A stretch of DNA of 64,000 bases, taken from contig NZ_QMKQ01000011.1 of assembly GCF_003287975.1 (NCBI RefSeq), forward strand, positions 62,001 through 126,000, given 5' to 3'. The stretch comes from Arthrobacter sp. AQ5-05. Its GTDB lineage: Bacteria > Actinomycetota > Actinomycetes > Actinomycetales > Micrococcaceae. Each line of letters starts with the position of its first letter. The first letter of the stretch is position 1. The notes beneath the pieces are model-generated. The model did not search any database. It worked only from the letters and a program-made list of their open reading frames with translations, and was not told the origin of the DNA. The translations under genes were made by a program, and so were the position numbers. Below are positions 39,880-48,038 of this stretch, piece after piece.

Positions 39880-41133
39880 CTAGTTCCCGAGTGAGACCTC
39901 GACCCAGACCAGCCGGTGGTCGCTGCTGGGCGGCGGCCATCCGGATACCAGGTCGGCACCGTCCTGCCCGGCCGCGGGCCAATAGACCCCCGAGCCGCGC
40001 ACCGGCAGCGTCGCCGAGGGCAGCACGTAGTCCACGCGCAGCACCCCGGCGCTTCCCTGCCCGAAGTCTGCGGTGCCCAGGACGTTGCGCGTGATCCCGG
40101 CAAGCCCCCGCACCGGGTCGCCCGCGGCCCGGGGCACGGCGGGCAGCGGATCAACCAGCAGCGGGTTTTCCAGCAGCGCGCGGATGGCTTCCGGGCTGGA
40201 ATCCCCGGAGCGGGGATCGGCGTTCAGGTCCCCGAGCACCACGAAGTTGCTGCCCGGGGCCAGCGGGCCGCGCTTGCCCGCATCGTCGTAGATGTAGTCC
40301 CCGGCACCGCCGAGGTAGTCGTTGATCATCCGGATCTCGTCGTGGTTGCGCGCCTGGTTGCGTTTTTCGGGGCCGTCGAAGACCGGCGGGGTGGGGTGGG
40401 CGGCAATCACGTGGACCGTTTGCCCGCCAACCCGAACCGGCACATCCCACATGGACTTGCTGGGCAGGCGCAGCACGCCGCGGACCAATTCGTCGTAGTG
40501 CCGGGTCGGCAGCCGGGAAGCGGGCATGTCCTTCCATAGGAACTTCTGGAAGGTGCGCACGTTGGCGGTGTCGATGGGGTACTTCGAATACAGCACCATG
40601 CCGTACTGCCCCTCGAAGTCGCCGTAGCCCAGCGCGTCGGCCGGGCCGCCGACGACGCCGTCCCGGTCGAGGTCGGCGCCGCTGGGTATGCCCGTGTTGG
40701 ATGGAGCAAGGTACATGTACGGGTAGTCGATGGGTGCCTGTCCGCGCTGGGAGCGAGCCAGGTAGTTGTCCCTGAAGCCTTCCTCGGCGGTGCCCTCGGC
40801 GTCGTGGTCGAACTCGTTGAGCAGCAACACGTCCGGGGCGTTGCGCTGCACGATCTCGGCGACGGCCTGCGCCTGGGGGTCAACCAACGAATCGAGGTCC
40901 AGGGCCAACTGCCCGGGTGCCGGCCGGTTGAGCGAGGCGTTGAAGGTTGCCACCCGCAGCCTTGGACCCACGGTGTCGAAACCTTCGGGGTAGGGCACGG
41001 TGGCCGCACTGTCTGGGTGCACGATGCTCGACCTCACTTCGGTCACGGGCCGGGCCTGCGCCGGGACGGCTCCCCCGAGGGCCAACGCGGCCACTGCTGC
41101 TGCGGCCATGGCCGTACGGATCAGGTAATGCAC
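39880..41133 (-). CDS. Secreted endonuclease/exonuclease/phosphatase-family hydrolase
   Basis: 417 residues. A signal peptide ends near residue 28 (AAAAVAALALGGAVPAQA). The EEP fold is visible as RVATFNASLNR, LLLNEFDHD (the Glu is metal-binding), HVIAAHPTPP, FVVLGDLNADP and the C-terminal SDHRLVWVEV with the catalytic His. Possible substrates are nucleic acid, sugar phosphates or phospholipids; this long secreted type is common in actinobacteria. The start is GTG at 41133; GGGAGG directly precedes it and TAGGGT lies 6 nt upstream. Confidence 0.87.
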   Translation of the reverse strand: MHYLIRTAMAAAAVAALALGGAVPAQARPVTEVRSSIVHPDSAATVPYPEGFDTVGPRLRVATFNASLNRPAPGQLALDLDSLVDPQAQAVAEIVQRNAPDVLLLNEFDHDAEGTAEEGFRDNYLARSQRGQAPIDYPYMYLAPSNTGIPSGADLDRDGVVGGPADALGYGDFEGQYGMVLYSKYPIDTANVRTFQKFLWKDMPASRLPTRHYDELVRGVLRLPSKSMWDVPVRVGGQTVHVIAAHPTPPVFDGPEKRNQARNHDEIRMINDYLGGAGDYIYDDAGKRGPLAPGSNFVVLGDLNADPRSGDSSPEAIRALLENPLLVDPLPAVPRAAGDPVRGLAGITRNVLGTADFGQGSAGVLRVDYVLPSATLPVRGSGVYWPAAGQDGADLVSGWPPPSSDHRLVWVEVSLGN

Positions 41134-41245
41134 CCTCCCACCCTAGGGGCGGAACCTACTTCACGGTAGGTCAATAATTTATCCACTCAACGGTTTTTCT
41201 TCCGGCGAAACCCGGCGGTCCCGCCGGGAGCCGCCGGCAACGGGC

Positions 41246-42907
41246 TCAGCGGCGCACGGCCGCGGACCGGCGGTTGGCCTCGAGGACCTCTTCCATGTAG
41301 GGGGCGCGCACCGCCGGGGAGATGCGGCAGTCCACCACAAAGACCCCGCTTGCGCCGGCGGCAACCCAGTCCCGCAGGCCCGAAAGGTCTTCGAGGGTGC
41401 GGACCTTGGTGGCCTTGGCACCGAACCCCCGGGCCACTGCTGCGAAGTCGACCTCTGGTATCAGCATGGGCCCCTCGTGCAGCCCGATCGAGCCGTACTG
41501 GTGGATCTCGGCCCCGTAGCCGGCATCGTTGTAGATGACGATGATGCCGCTGCGCACCGAGCGGACGACCGATTCCAGATCCGCCAGGCCCATCAGGAAG
41601 CCGCCGTCCCCGCTGGCCAGCACGATCGTGGAGTCCGGGGTGGCGGCCCCGGCACCCACTGCGGAGGCCAGGCCGAGGCCGATGCTCTGGTAGGCGGTGC
41701 CCACCAGGTGAAGCGCGTGCGGGCCCGGCACCTTCCAGTACATCGGGCCCCAGCCGATGAAGTGCCCGCCGTCCTGCACCACCACGCGGTCCGCCGGCAT
41801 GATCGAATCCAGTGCCTGGGCAACGGCGCGGGGGTCGAGCAGCCCGTCCGGCGCCGTTGCGTCCCCCCGGGCGTGCTCCCCGGTCCCGGCCAGGCGGTCC
41901 CCCGCCAGATCCACCCAGCGCGCACCTGCATCGCGCCGGGCCGCCATCGGCAGCAAGGCGGTCGCAACCGCGGCGGCGTCTGCCCGGATGAATGCATCCA
42001 CCCGCGGGCTGGTCGCTGCCTCGGCGACATCGACCTGTATCACCTGGGCGCCGTCGTTGAACAGCTCCCCGAAGCGGGTGGTGAACTGGTTCAGGCCAGC
42101 CCCGAGCACCAGCACCACGTCGGACTCGTGGATCAGCGCCGCGGTCTCCCGGGAGGAGAAACCGCCGGTGATCCCCAGGTCTCCGTGGCGCCCGGCCAGC
42201 AGGTTCGGCGCCAGGACGGTGCTGGAACTCAGCGCTCCCAGGGAATCGGCGAGCGCGGTGATGGCGTCCGCGGCGTTCGCCAGGCGCGCCCCGCGCCCGT
42301 AGAGCACCAGCGGGCGCTTGGCGTCGTTCAGGGCGGAGGCGGCCTGGGCGAGCAGCTGCGGTGCGGCCGACGGGTAGCCGGGATCAAGGTTGAAGTCCGC
42401 CAGGGTCGGGGCCTGCTCCCCGGCCGCCTCGTCGGAGACGATGTCGTAGGGAATCGAGATGACCACGGCGGTGCGCTCGCGCAGGGCGTGGGCCACTGCC
42501 TCGAAGGCAATGGCCATGGGGCGCCGGGCATCGACCACGAAGGTCTTGGCCCCCACGGCGTCGCTGACGGACCCCTGGTCGATGTCCCACGGACGGGCGC
42601 CGGTGGTTGGCTGGTCACCGGTGAGAAGCACCATCGGGATCCTGGCCTTGGCGGCCTCGGCCAGCGGGGTGATCGCGTTGCTGAAGCCCGCGCCGTAGGT
42701 GGTCGTGGCAACGGCGGGCTTCCCGGTGACACGGAAGTAGGCGTCGGCGGCGGTGACCGCGGCGGATTCGTGGCGCACGGCAGTGAAGCGGAACCCGGTG
42801 CGCAATGCGGCGTCAAGGAAATGGGCATTGCCGTTGCCCATGACCCCGAAGATCTCGGAGGTGCAGGTTAAAAGGGCGCGGGAAACGGCAGCAGAAACTG
42901 TAGACAT
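41246..42907 (-). CDS. Thiamine diphosphate-dependent enzyme, acetolactate-synthase-like
   Basis: 553 residues with three TPP-enzyme domains. The catalytic Glu lies in VRHESAAV near residue 48, a central nucleotide-like domain carries LYGRGARLANAADAI, and the cofactor motif GDG(25x)N runs from GDGGFLMG at about 433 to YND near 460. Length and motifs fit the acetolactate synthase/oxalyl-CoA decarboxylase-like group without the regulatory subunit, so a catabolic decarboxylase or ligase is more likely than branched-chain synthesis. The ATG at 42907 has only a weak ribosome site. No operon partner; a GC-rich hairpin (41197-41222) follows. Confidence 0.85.
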   Translation of the reverse strand: MSTVSAAVSRALLTCTSEIFGVMGNGNAHFLDAALRTGFRFTAVRHESAAVTAADAYFRVTGKPAVATTTYGAGFSNAITPLAEAAKARIPMVLLTGDQPTTGARPWDIDQGSVSDAVGAKTFVVDARRPMAIAFEAVAHALRERTAVVISIPYDIVSDEAAGEQAPTLADFNLDPGYPSAAPQLLAQAASALNDAKRPLVLYGRGARLANAADAITALADSLGALSSSTVLAPNLLAGRHGDLGITGGFSSRETAALIHESDVVLVLGAGLNQFTTRFGELFNDGAQVIQVDVAEAATSPRVDAFIRADAAAVATALLPMAARRDAGARWVDLAGDRLAGTGEHARGDATAPDGLLDPRAVAQALDSIMPADRVVVQDGGHFIGWGPMYWKVPGPHALHLVGTAYQSIGLGLASAVGAGAATPDSTIVLASGDGGFLMGLADLESVVRSVRSGIIVIYNDAGYGAEIHQYGSIGLHEGPMLIPEVDFAAVARGFGAKATKVRTLEDLSGLRDWVAAGASGVFVVDCRISPAVRAPYMEEVLEANRRSAAVRR

Positions 42908-43336
42908 TTTTTGTGACTTTCGAATGCAGCAAAAAGAACAACGGCCATATTCGTCTTCGGGCATCGAGCCCGGATTTCGCCCATTTTTAGAGCGACGGCC
43001 AGAACTGCAGAATCGTTCCGCCTGACGATGCCACGATATCCGGGCCACTGTGTCCTACGCAACATTGCGACCCCGCAGGACGGGGACAACGGGATCCCCG
43101 CCTGGCCGACCCCGGCAGGGCGCGCATCCAACGCACCGTCTCCGGGAGTCTTGGTGTCGCGGATCTTCCCGATCTCCGCCCTGCCCTGCCGGGCCGGCCA
43201 GGCAGCCGCGCCGGGCCCTCCACGACCCACGCTTCGCAGGGAACGACGAAGACGGCGTTGGCTTGGGTTTTCACAAGCCAACCCCGCCTTGTCGCGTGGC
43301 GTTCACGGTAGCGGCGGAGCGGCGGGCCCCGCCGCC
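42908..43336. other. 429-bp region without a convincing gene
   Basis: Open frames here give low-complexity Arg/Pro/Gly proteins and match nothing I know. The only structure is a stem GTTGGCTTG/CAAGCCAAC with an 8-nt loop (43257-43282), 55 nt beyond the exporter permease stop, possibly a terminator for that operon. The promoter of the TPP enzyme should lie in the AT-richer 42908-42990. Confidence 0.45.
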
Positions 43337-44101
43337 TCAGCGGATCTTGCGGCGGTATCTGGCGATCGCGAATCCGTAGGAAACGACAAGGATGCCGAGC
43401 AGCCAGGCCAGGGCGATCCAGATGTCGTTGCCGACCGGCTCCTGGGCGAACAGGGCCCGGATGGTGTTCACGATGGATGTCACCGGCTGGTTCTCGGCGA
43501 ACCACGCGACGGGGCCGGGCATCGAACCGGTGGGCACGAAGGCCGAGGAAATGAATGGCAGGAAGATCAACGGGTAGCTGAATGCGCTCGCCCCGTCGAC
43601 CGTCTTTGCCGAGAGTCCGGCGATCACTGCGATCCAGGTCAGCGCGAGGGTGAACAGGACCAGGATTCCGGCGACCGCGAGCCAAGCGCCCACCGAAGCC
43701 CCGGTGCGGAACCCCATGAGCAGCGCGACGCCGACGACCGCCGCAACGGAGACCAGGTTCGCGGCCAGGGATGTGAACACGTGGGCCCAGAGCACGGACG
43801 ATCGGGTGATCGGCATGGAGGCGAGGCGTTCGAAGATGCCGCCCTGCATGTCCAGGAACAGCCGGTAGGCGGTGTACGCGACTCCGGAGGCGATCGTGAT
43901 CAGCAGGATGCCCGGGAGCATGTAGTTGACGTATGACTGCCCGGAGCCGGTGTTGATCGCGCCGCCGAGCACGTACACGAACAGCAGCATCAGGGCGATC
44001 GGGGTGATCACGGTGGTGATGATGGTGTCGGGGCTGCGCAGGATGTGGCGCAGCGAGCGGCCCGTCAGGACGCCGGTGTCGGCCAGGACGTGGGCGGTCA
44101 T
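43337..44101 (-). CDS. ABC-2 type transporter permease (DrrB-like)
   Basis: 254 residues with six helices (for instance TTVITPIALMLLFVYVLG, MLPGILLITIASGVAYTAY, AWLAVAGILVLFTLALTWI, IWIALAWLLGILVVSYGF). The central FERLASMPITRSSVLWAH and TVDGASAFSYPLIFLPFISS are typical of daunorubicin-exporter-type permeases. It overlaps the ATPase gene by ATGA, so the two should assemble as an efflux pump. It is last in the PadR, DUF1048, ATPase, permease operon. Substrate probably a lipophilic drug or lipid (inference from family). Confidence 0.9.
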   Translation of the reverse strand: MTAHVLADTGVLTGRSLRHILRSPDTIITTVITPIALMLLFVYVLGGAINTGSGQSYVNYMLPGILLITIASGVAYTAYRLFLDMQGGIFERLASMPITRSSVLWAHVFTSLAANLVSVAAVVGVALLMGFRTGASVGAWLAVAGILVLFTLALTWIAVIAGLSAKTVDGASAFSYPLIFLPFISSAFVPTGSMPGPVAWFAENQPVTSIVNTIRALFAQEPVGNDIWIALAWLLGILVVSYGFAIARYRRKIR

Positions 44102-44931
44102 TGGATTTCCTTTCCCGTCTGGACCGTGCCGGCGGCGCGGCCGCCCGTGGCGGTGTCGATCCCGCCGTTCTCATCCACGAGGGCCAGGAAGACCTCTTCG
44201 AGGGAAGGCTGCTTCTCGACGTATTCGAGCTTGGCGGGCGGGAGCAGTGCCTTGAGTTCGGCAAGGGTGCCGTTTTGGATGATGGTGCCCTTGTGCAGGA
44301 TCGCGATGCGGTCCGCAAGGGTCTCTGCTTCGTCGAGGTATTGCGTCGTGAGCAGCACGGTAGTGCCGCCGACGGCAAGGCCCCTGATGGTCTGCCACAC
44401 CTCGAGTCGGGCCTGTGGATCCAGTCCGGTGGTGGGCTCGTCGAGGAAGATGACCGGCGGGTTGCCGATCAGGCTCATCGCAATGTCGAGCCGGCGGCGC
44501 ATGCCGCCGGAGTACGTCGAGGCCTTGCGGTTTCCCGCCTCGGTAAGCGTGAAGCGGGCCAGCAGGTCATCGGCGATTGCGCCGGGGTCCTGCAGGTGGC
44601 GGAGCCTGGCGATCAGTACCAGGTTCTCCCGGCCGGTGAGCACCTCGTCGACCGCGGCAAACTGGCCGGTAAGGCTGATCGACTCGCGTACTTCCCCCGG
44701 CTGGGTGGCGACGTCGAAGCCGTTGACCGCCGCGGTGCCCGCGTCGGCCTTCAGCAGCGTCGAGAGGATCCGCACCAGGGTGGTCTTGCCGGCGCCGTTG
44801 GAGCCGAGCAGCGCGAAGACGCTGCCCGCACGCACGTCGAAGTCGACGCCCCGCAGCACCTGCAGGTCCTTGAAGGATTTCTCGATGCCCCGCACCCGGA
44901 TCGCGGGCACTGGGGCTAAATTCGTTTCCAT
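44098..44931 (-). CDS. ABC transporter ATP-binding protein (DrrA-like)
   Basis: 277 residues. Walker A GSNGAGKTT, signature YSGGMRRR, Walker B VIFLDEP and the switch His in QYLDEAETLADRI region are present, and the C-terminal extension (LKALLPPAKLEYVEKQPSLEEVFLALV) is typical of DrrA drug exporters. It sits between a DUF1048 gene and the permease. ATG at 44931 is followed by METNLAPVPAIRVRGIEKSF. Multi-drug or lipid export, coupled to the DrrB-like permease, controlled by PadR (inference). Confidence 0.93.
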   Translation of the reverse strand: METNLAPVPAIRVRGIEKSFKDLQVLRGVDFDVRAGSVFALLGSNGAGKTTLVRILSTLLKADAGTAAVNGFDVATQPGEVRESISLTGQFAAVDEVLTGRENLVLIARLRHLQDPGAIADDLLARFTLTEAGNRKASTYSGGMRRRLDIAMSLIGNPPVIFLDEPTTGLDPQARLEVWQTIRGLAVGGTTVLLTTQYLDEAETLADRIAILHKGTIIQNGTLAELKALLPPAKLEYVEKQPSLEEVFLALVDENGGIDTATGGRAAGTVQTGKEIQ

Positions 44932-44955
44932 GGGGGTTTCTCCGTTTCCGGTGGG

Positions 44956-45318
44956 TCAGGCTTCGTCAACGGACTGGTCGATGGCTTCGTTCAGGCGTTT
45001 GCGCTCCTTGTTGATCCATTGGCCATCCGCGTAGTTTGCGATGAAGGCATCTGCGAACTCGACCGGGTCTTCCCCGACGACGTCCCGGATCGGGGTGCCG
45101 TCCGCGGCGGCTCGCTCGATCAGGTCGGCGAGGTCCTCGAACATCTGCATGAAGATATCGCCCTTGACGATCGACCCGGCATACATGAAGTAGCGTTCGA
45201 TCCCTTCGATTGCCGTTCGGTAGCTCGCGGGGAGTTGTTCCTTGCGGGCCTTGTACTGGCGCCAGCGTTTCTTGTCTTCGAACGATCCGGTGACCAGTTC
45301 GATCCATTTTGCTGCCAT
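44956..45318 (-). CDS. DUF1048 domain protein
   Basis: 120 residues. KWIELVTGSFEDKKRWRQYKARKEQLP at the N-terminus, YFMYAGSIVKGDIFMQMFEDLADL in the middle and DPVEFADAFIANYADGQWINKERKRL near the end match DUF1048, small helical proteins nearly always found behind PadR regulators. No signal peptide or membrane segment. ATG at 45318, 2 nt after the PadR stop, so the genes are coupled. Function unknown; a regulatory or adaptor role for the exporter is inferred. Confidence 0.88.
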   Translation of the reverse strand: MAAKWIELVTGSFEDKKRWRQYKARKEQLPASYRTAIEGIERYFMYAGSIVKGDIFMQMFEDLADLIERAAADGTPIRDVVGEDPVEFADAFIANYADGQWINKERKRLNEAIDQSVDEA

Positions 45319-45320
45319 GT

Positions 45321-45671
45321 CTACTCTCCTGTTTCCTGCGTGTTTTCAATGTGCTGCCTCAGCTGCGCGATCCGTTCCGCAAGGAAGCTCCAGGTCCCCC
45401 AGAACTCCTCGAGGTACTCGCCGCCCTGCGCGTTCAGCGAGTAGACCTTGCGCGGCGGCCCCTTTTCGGACGGGACCTTTTCGACGTCCACGAGGTCGCG
45501 CTTCTCGATCCTGATCAACACGGCGTAAACCGTGCCCTCGACGATGTCGGAGAAGCCCTCGTCGCGCAACCGGGCAGTGATCTCGTAGCCGTACGCCGGC
45601 CGCACGGCCAGGATCGCGAGGATCATGCCCTCGAGCGTGCCCTTGAGCATCTCGGTCATCTGCTTGCCCAT
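45321..45671 (-). CDS. PadR family transcriptional regulator
   Basis: 116 residues. KGTLEGMILAILAVRPAYGYEITARL is the PadR winged-helix signature, and GTVYAVLIRIEKRDLVDVEK and PPRKVYSLNAQG form helix 3 and the wing. The C-terminal helix (FLAERIAQLRQHI) is the short dimer helix of subfamily-2 PadRs. It leads the operon PadR, DUF1048, DrrA, DrrB; these regulators typically repress their own exporter operon and are released by the transported drug (family knowledge). TACTA-type repeats just upstream are the likely operator. Confidence 0.92.
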   Translation of the reverse strand: MGKQMTEMLKGTLEGMILAILAVRPAYGYEITARLRDEGFSDIVEGTVYAVLIRIEKRDLVDVEKVPSEKGPPRKVYSLNAQGGEYLEEFWGTWSFLAERIAQLRQHIENTQETGE

Positions 45672-45689
45672 CGAACCCCTCCCCCTGAC

Positions 45690-45722
45690 TACTCTGTACT
45701 ACTATCTACCACTAAATAGTAA
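45690..45722. promoter_or_regulatory. Likely PadR operator/promoter
   Basis: The AT-rich stretch contains TACTAT (45700-45705) and ATAGTA (45716-45721), a 6-bp inverted repeat with a 10-nt spacer, plus further TACTAC units at 45689-45704. It sits 20-50 nt ahead of the PadR ATG, where an autoregulatory site and the -10 region are expected. Confidence 0.6.
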
Positions 45723-46063
45723 CACTGAATAGCGGCCGCGCAAGAGGGAAAGTTCACGAATTTTGGTCGTTCGATTTCGGCAGTGGGGCACCGTCCTTCA
45801 CGTGCCCAGGGCGCCCCGGGCAGCCCGGGCCGGTCGCCATCGCCGGCCGATTGACGCCGGCGGCTGGGTAGCTCGCGGGGCCGCCGGCGAGCGCAAGCAA
45901 CAGGTCGACGACCGAATGGAACAAGGGGCTTGGAGCCAAGTCGATACAGGCCGGGGCAAGGCAGTCCATCGACCGACTCGGGCCGGAAACACGCACCGGC
46001 ACCTTGGCGTGACGCGGGTCGACTACGGGACCGGGCTGCCGCTTGCCAAACCATCCGGGAAAC
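45723..46063. other. 341-bp region without a convincing gene
   Basis: Between the PadR promoter and the tRNA-Lys terminator. Both strands have open frames of about 100 codons, but they lack ribosome sites and recognisable motifs. Nothing else is seen. Confidence 0.4.
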
Positions 46064-46098
46064 AAAAGGGCCCCGCTCTCCCAAGGAGAACGGGGACC
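46064..46098 (-). terminator. Rho-independent terminator after tRNA-Lys
   Basis: On the minus strand a stem of GG-CCCCG-CTCTCC complementarity (46069-46081 with 46085-46098, one bulge) is followed by CTTTTGTTT. It lies immediately downstream of tRNA-Lys. Confidence 0.8.
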
Positions 46099-46104
46099 GA
46101 TCTG

Positions 46105-46177
46105 TGCGCCCTGCGGGGCTCGAACCCGCGACCAATGGATTAAAAGTCCAGTGCTCTACCAACTGAGCTAAAGGCGC
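46105..46177 (-). tRNA. tRNA-Lys (TTT)
   Basis: A 73-nt cloverleaf. GCGCCTT pairs with AGGGCGC (one wobble), the D arm AGCTCAGTTGG is canonical, and the anticodon loop CTTTTAA gives TTT. CCA is not encoded. A terminator follows. Confidence 0.96.
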
Positions 46178-46459
46178 ATTGGCACTTAGCCATCACCCAT
46201 ATTAGCGGATAACCCGGCATCTTCTGGACATCCTTGCCAGATTCAACCGGCACTTGGAACCCGGGGGTTTGCGATGGTCACCCTCGTCATGGCCACGCTG
46301 GCCACCGACTTCCTGGCTCGGGCAGGAAGCGGCCCAATTCCAACTGGTGGTCCTCGCCGGCCTGGCCCGGGCGGGGCAGCGGCCGCACCGGTCTCCACGC
46401 CTGTTGCCTCCGGTTCGGCCCGCCTGCCCGCCGATGGGTAACTATCCAGCAGGGCAGAG
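46178..46459. other. Intergenic stretch without a gene
   Basis: About 280 bases between tRNA-Lys and the hypothetical gene at 46473. The tRNA promoter should lie at its left end. No hairpin, repeat or gene is evident. Confidence 0.35.
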
Positions 46460-46465
46460 TATCCT
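46460..46465 (+). promoter_or_regulatory. Candidate leaderless -10 hexamer
   Basis: TATCCT ends 7 nt before the ATG at 46473, with no ribosome site between. Confidence 0.45.
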
Positions 46466-46472
46466 CTAGCCC

Positions 46473-47132
46473 ATGAAGGGCCACCCAGCATTGACTCCAC
46501 CGGCAACCACGTTCCGCCACCACAAACCCAAACCGTTCGCACCCATGGACTTCGATCCCTTCGAGGGCGGCGCCGATCCGGCACGCATATCGGAGGCCGC
46601 ACACCTCTCCGCCCAGGCCCTGGTGCAGGCCGGAAAACTCAACAACGACCCCGAGGTCCGCGAACGCCTGGTGCGGCTCGCCGAGGACGAGGGCCTGGAA
46701 GTCATTGCCGAGCTCTGGTCAAAGGCACCGGCACGGTCGCTTCCCGGCTCCCTGTGGCGCTTGTATGCGATCCGTGCCGCGACGGTCGGCAACCCCGAGG
46801 CCATGGCGTCCTTCTTTGCCGCCGGAGCCCATCTGGCCCAGGTCGAGCGCGTCGTGGCCGGCGCCGCGGAGCCCCCCGGCGCCGAGGAACTGTGCGCCAT
46901 GACCAGCTCGATCCTCAGCGGCGCCTTTGACGGCGAGTTCGACGTGGCGCTCGAGCGCACCGCCGCATACTGCCGGGTCATCGCGCTGGGCCAGGCCGAA
47001 CAGGCCGACGCGGCCGAGCTTTCACACCCGGCGCGTGCCACGCTGATGACCAGCCGGGCCCATGCCCTGGTGAAGACCGCCGAGGACCTGGAATCCGCCG
47101 CGGCGTCATGGCGGCGCGGGGAACTGGACTGA
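46473..47132 (+). CDS. Conserved actinobacterial helical protein, function unknown
   Basis: 219 residues. After a polar N-terminus comes FDPFEGGADPARISEAAHLSAQAL, then DEGLEVIAELWSKAPARSLPGSLWRLYAIRA, SFFAAGAHLAQVERVVAGAAEPPGAEEL and a helical end. Similar proteins in Arthrobacter are sometimes mislabelled RNA polymerase beta subunit; nothing here resembles RpoB. The LPGSLWRLY segment is the most conserved part. No signal peptide or membrane helix. TATCCT 7 nt before the ATG suggests leaderless expression. Confidence 0.72.
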   Translation: MKGHPALTPPATTFRHHKPKPFAPMDFDPFEGGADPARISEAAHLSAQALVQAGKLNNDPEVRERLVRLAEDEGLEVIAELWSKAPARSLPGSLWRLYAIRAATVGNPEAMASFFAAGAHLAQVERVVAGAAEPPGAEELCAMTSSILSGAFDGEFDVALERTAAYCRVIALGQAEQADAAELSHPARATLMTSRAHALVKTAEDLESAAASWRRGELD

Positions 47133-47416
47133 AGGGTTCCTTCACGCTGCGCGCGAATATCGGGCCCCCCGTGTTGACAGAAAGGCCTGTTTCCTAGAAA
47201 ACTGGACTCACGGTGCCGGACCGCGGCAGCCCCGGGCTCCAACTTTCAGCCGCCACGAGCGGCCTTCCGCCGAGAGGCGCTCCCGGTTCGGCACCGCCAA
47301 CTTCTTCCCCGCATTCGCAGGGGACGCGCTTCACGCCGCCCGGCACGGGCTTGTTAACCTTGGGTGAGTAAACTGGGCTTCGACCCGCACTTTCCTTTCC
47401 ATCCGGTGGTATCTTC

Positions 47417-48031
47417 GTGAAGTTTAGATTGTTCCCTTCGGACACGCGTGGCCTTGAGCTCCTGCGTGACCTGTCCACCGAGGTCCACCTATGCGTCGGC
47501 GTGCTCTCCGAAATGCTTGGATCCGACGAGGACCGCGAACTGCACCTCGAGGCGCTCAACGCCTCCGAGGTCAAGACCACCGACCTGCACTACGCGGTGC
47601 TCACCCACCTGCGCACCAGCTACGTCAACCCATTGCCGCGCGAGGATGTGTACACCTTTTCCCGGCTGCTGCACGAAGCGGTGGAGCAGCTCAGCGGCGC
47701 CGGGGAGCTCATCTCCCACCTGGGCAAGCGCCAGCTTTCGCACCGGGCGGCCGAACAGCTTGAACTCATCGGGCGGCAGGCCGAGCTCACCACCCTGGCC
47801 CTGGGCCAGCTGACCCGCCTGGACGACCTCGAGGACCTGTGGCTGGAACTGGTGCGAATCTCCAAGCGGGCGCACCGGACCCACCGGACCTGGGTTGGGG
47901 AGATCGGGGAACTGAGCAAGGCCGGAACCATTATCCGCCACCGCTCGGTCGCCGAGCAGTTCCTGGCCTCCGCGCAATCGCTGCGCGCCGTGGCCGACCA
48001 CCTTGGCCGTGTCCTGGTCAAGGAATCCTGA
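47417..48031 (+). CDS. DUF47/PhoU-like phosphate transport accessory protein
   Basis: 204 residues, all helical. KFRLFPSDTRGLELLRDLS at the N-terminus and TDLHYAVLTHLRTSYVNPLPREDVYTFSRLL near residue 60 are the typical motifs of DUF47 proteins, PhoU-like partners of Pit phosphate transporters. It precedes a Pit gene by 7 nt, which supports the role. The start is GTG at 47417; a direct ribosome site is not clear. The upstream 284 bases have a TTGACA (47175-47180) but no good -10. Confidence 0.9.
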   Translation: MKFRLFPSDTRGLELLRDLSTEVHLCVGVLSEMLGSDEDRELHLEALNASEVKTTDLHYAVLTHLRTSYVNPLPREDVYTFSRLLHEAVEQLSGAGELISHLGKRQLSHRAAEQLELIGRQAELTTLALGQLTRLDDLEDLWLELVRISKRAHRTHRTWVGEIGELSKAGTIIRHRSVAEQFLASAQSLRAVADHLGRVLVKES

Positions 48032-48038
48032 GCCGGGC

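Noticed and set aside
43050-43379. 109-codon + strand frame upstream of the exporter operon
   Set aside because: Arg/Pro-rich chance frame running into the 3' end of the opposite permease gene; no start signal or homology motif.
45754-46065. 103-codon minus-strand frame between PadR and tRNA-Lys
   Set aside because: No ribosome site, no domain, low-complexity composition; considered chance.
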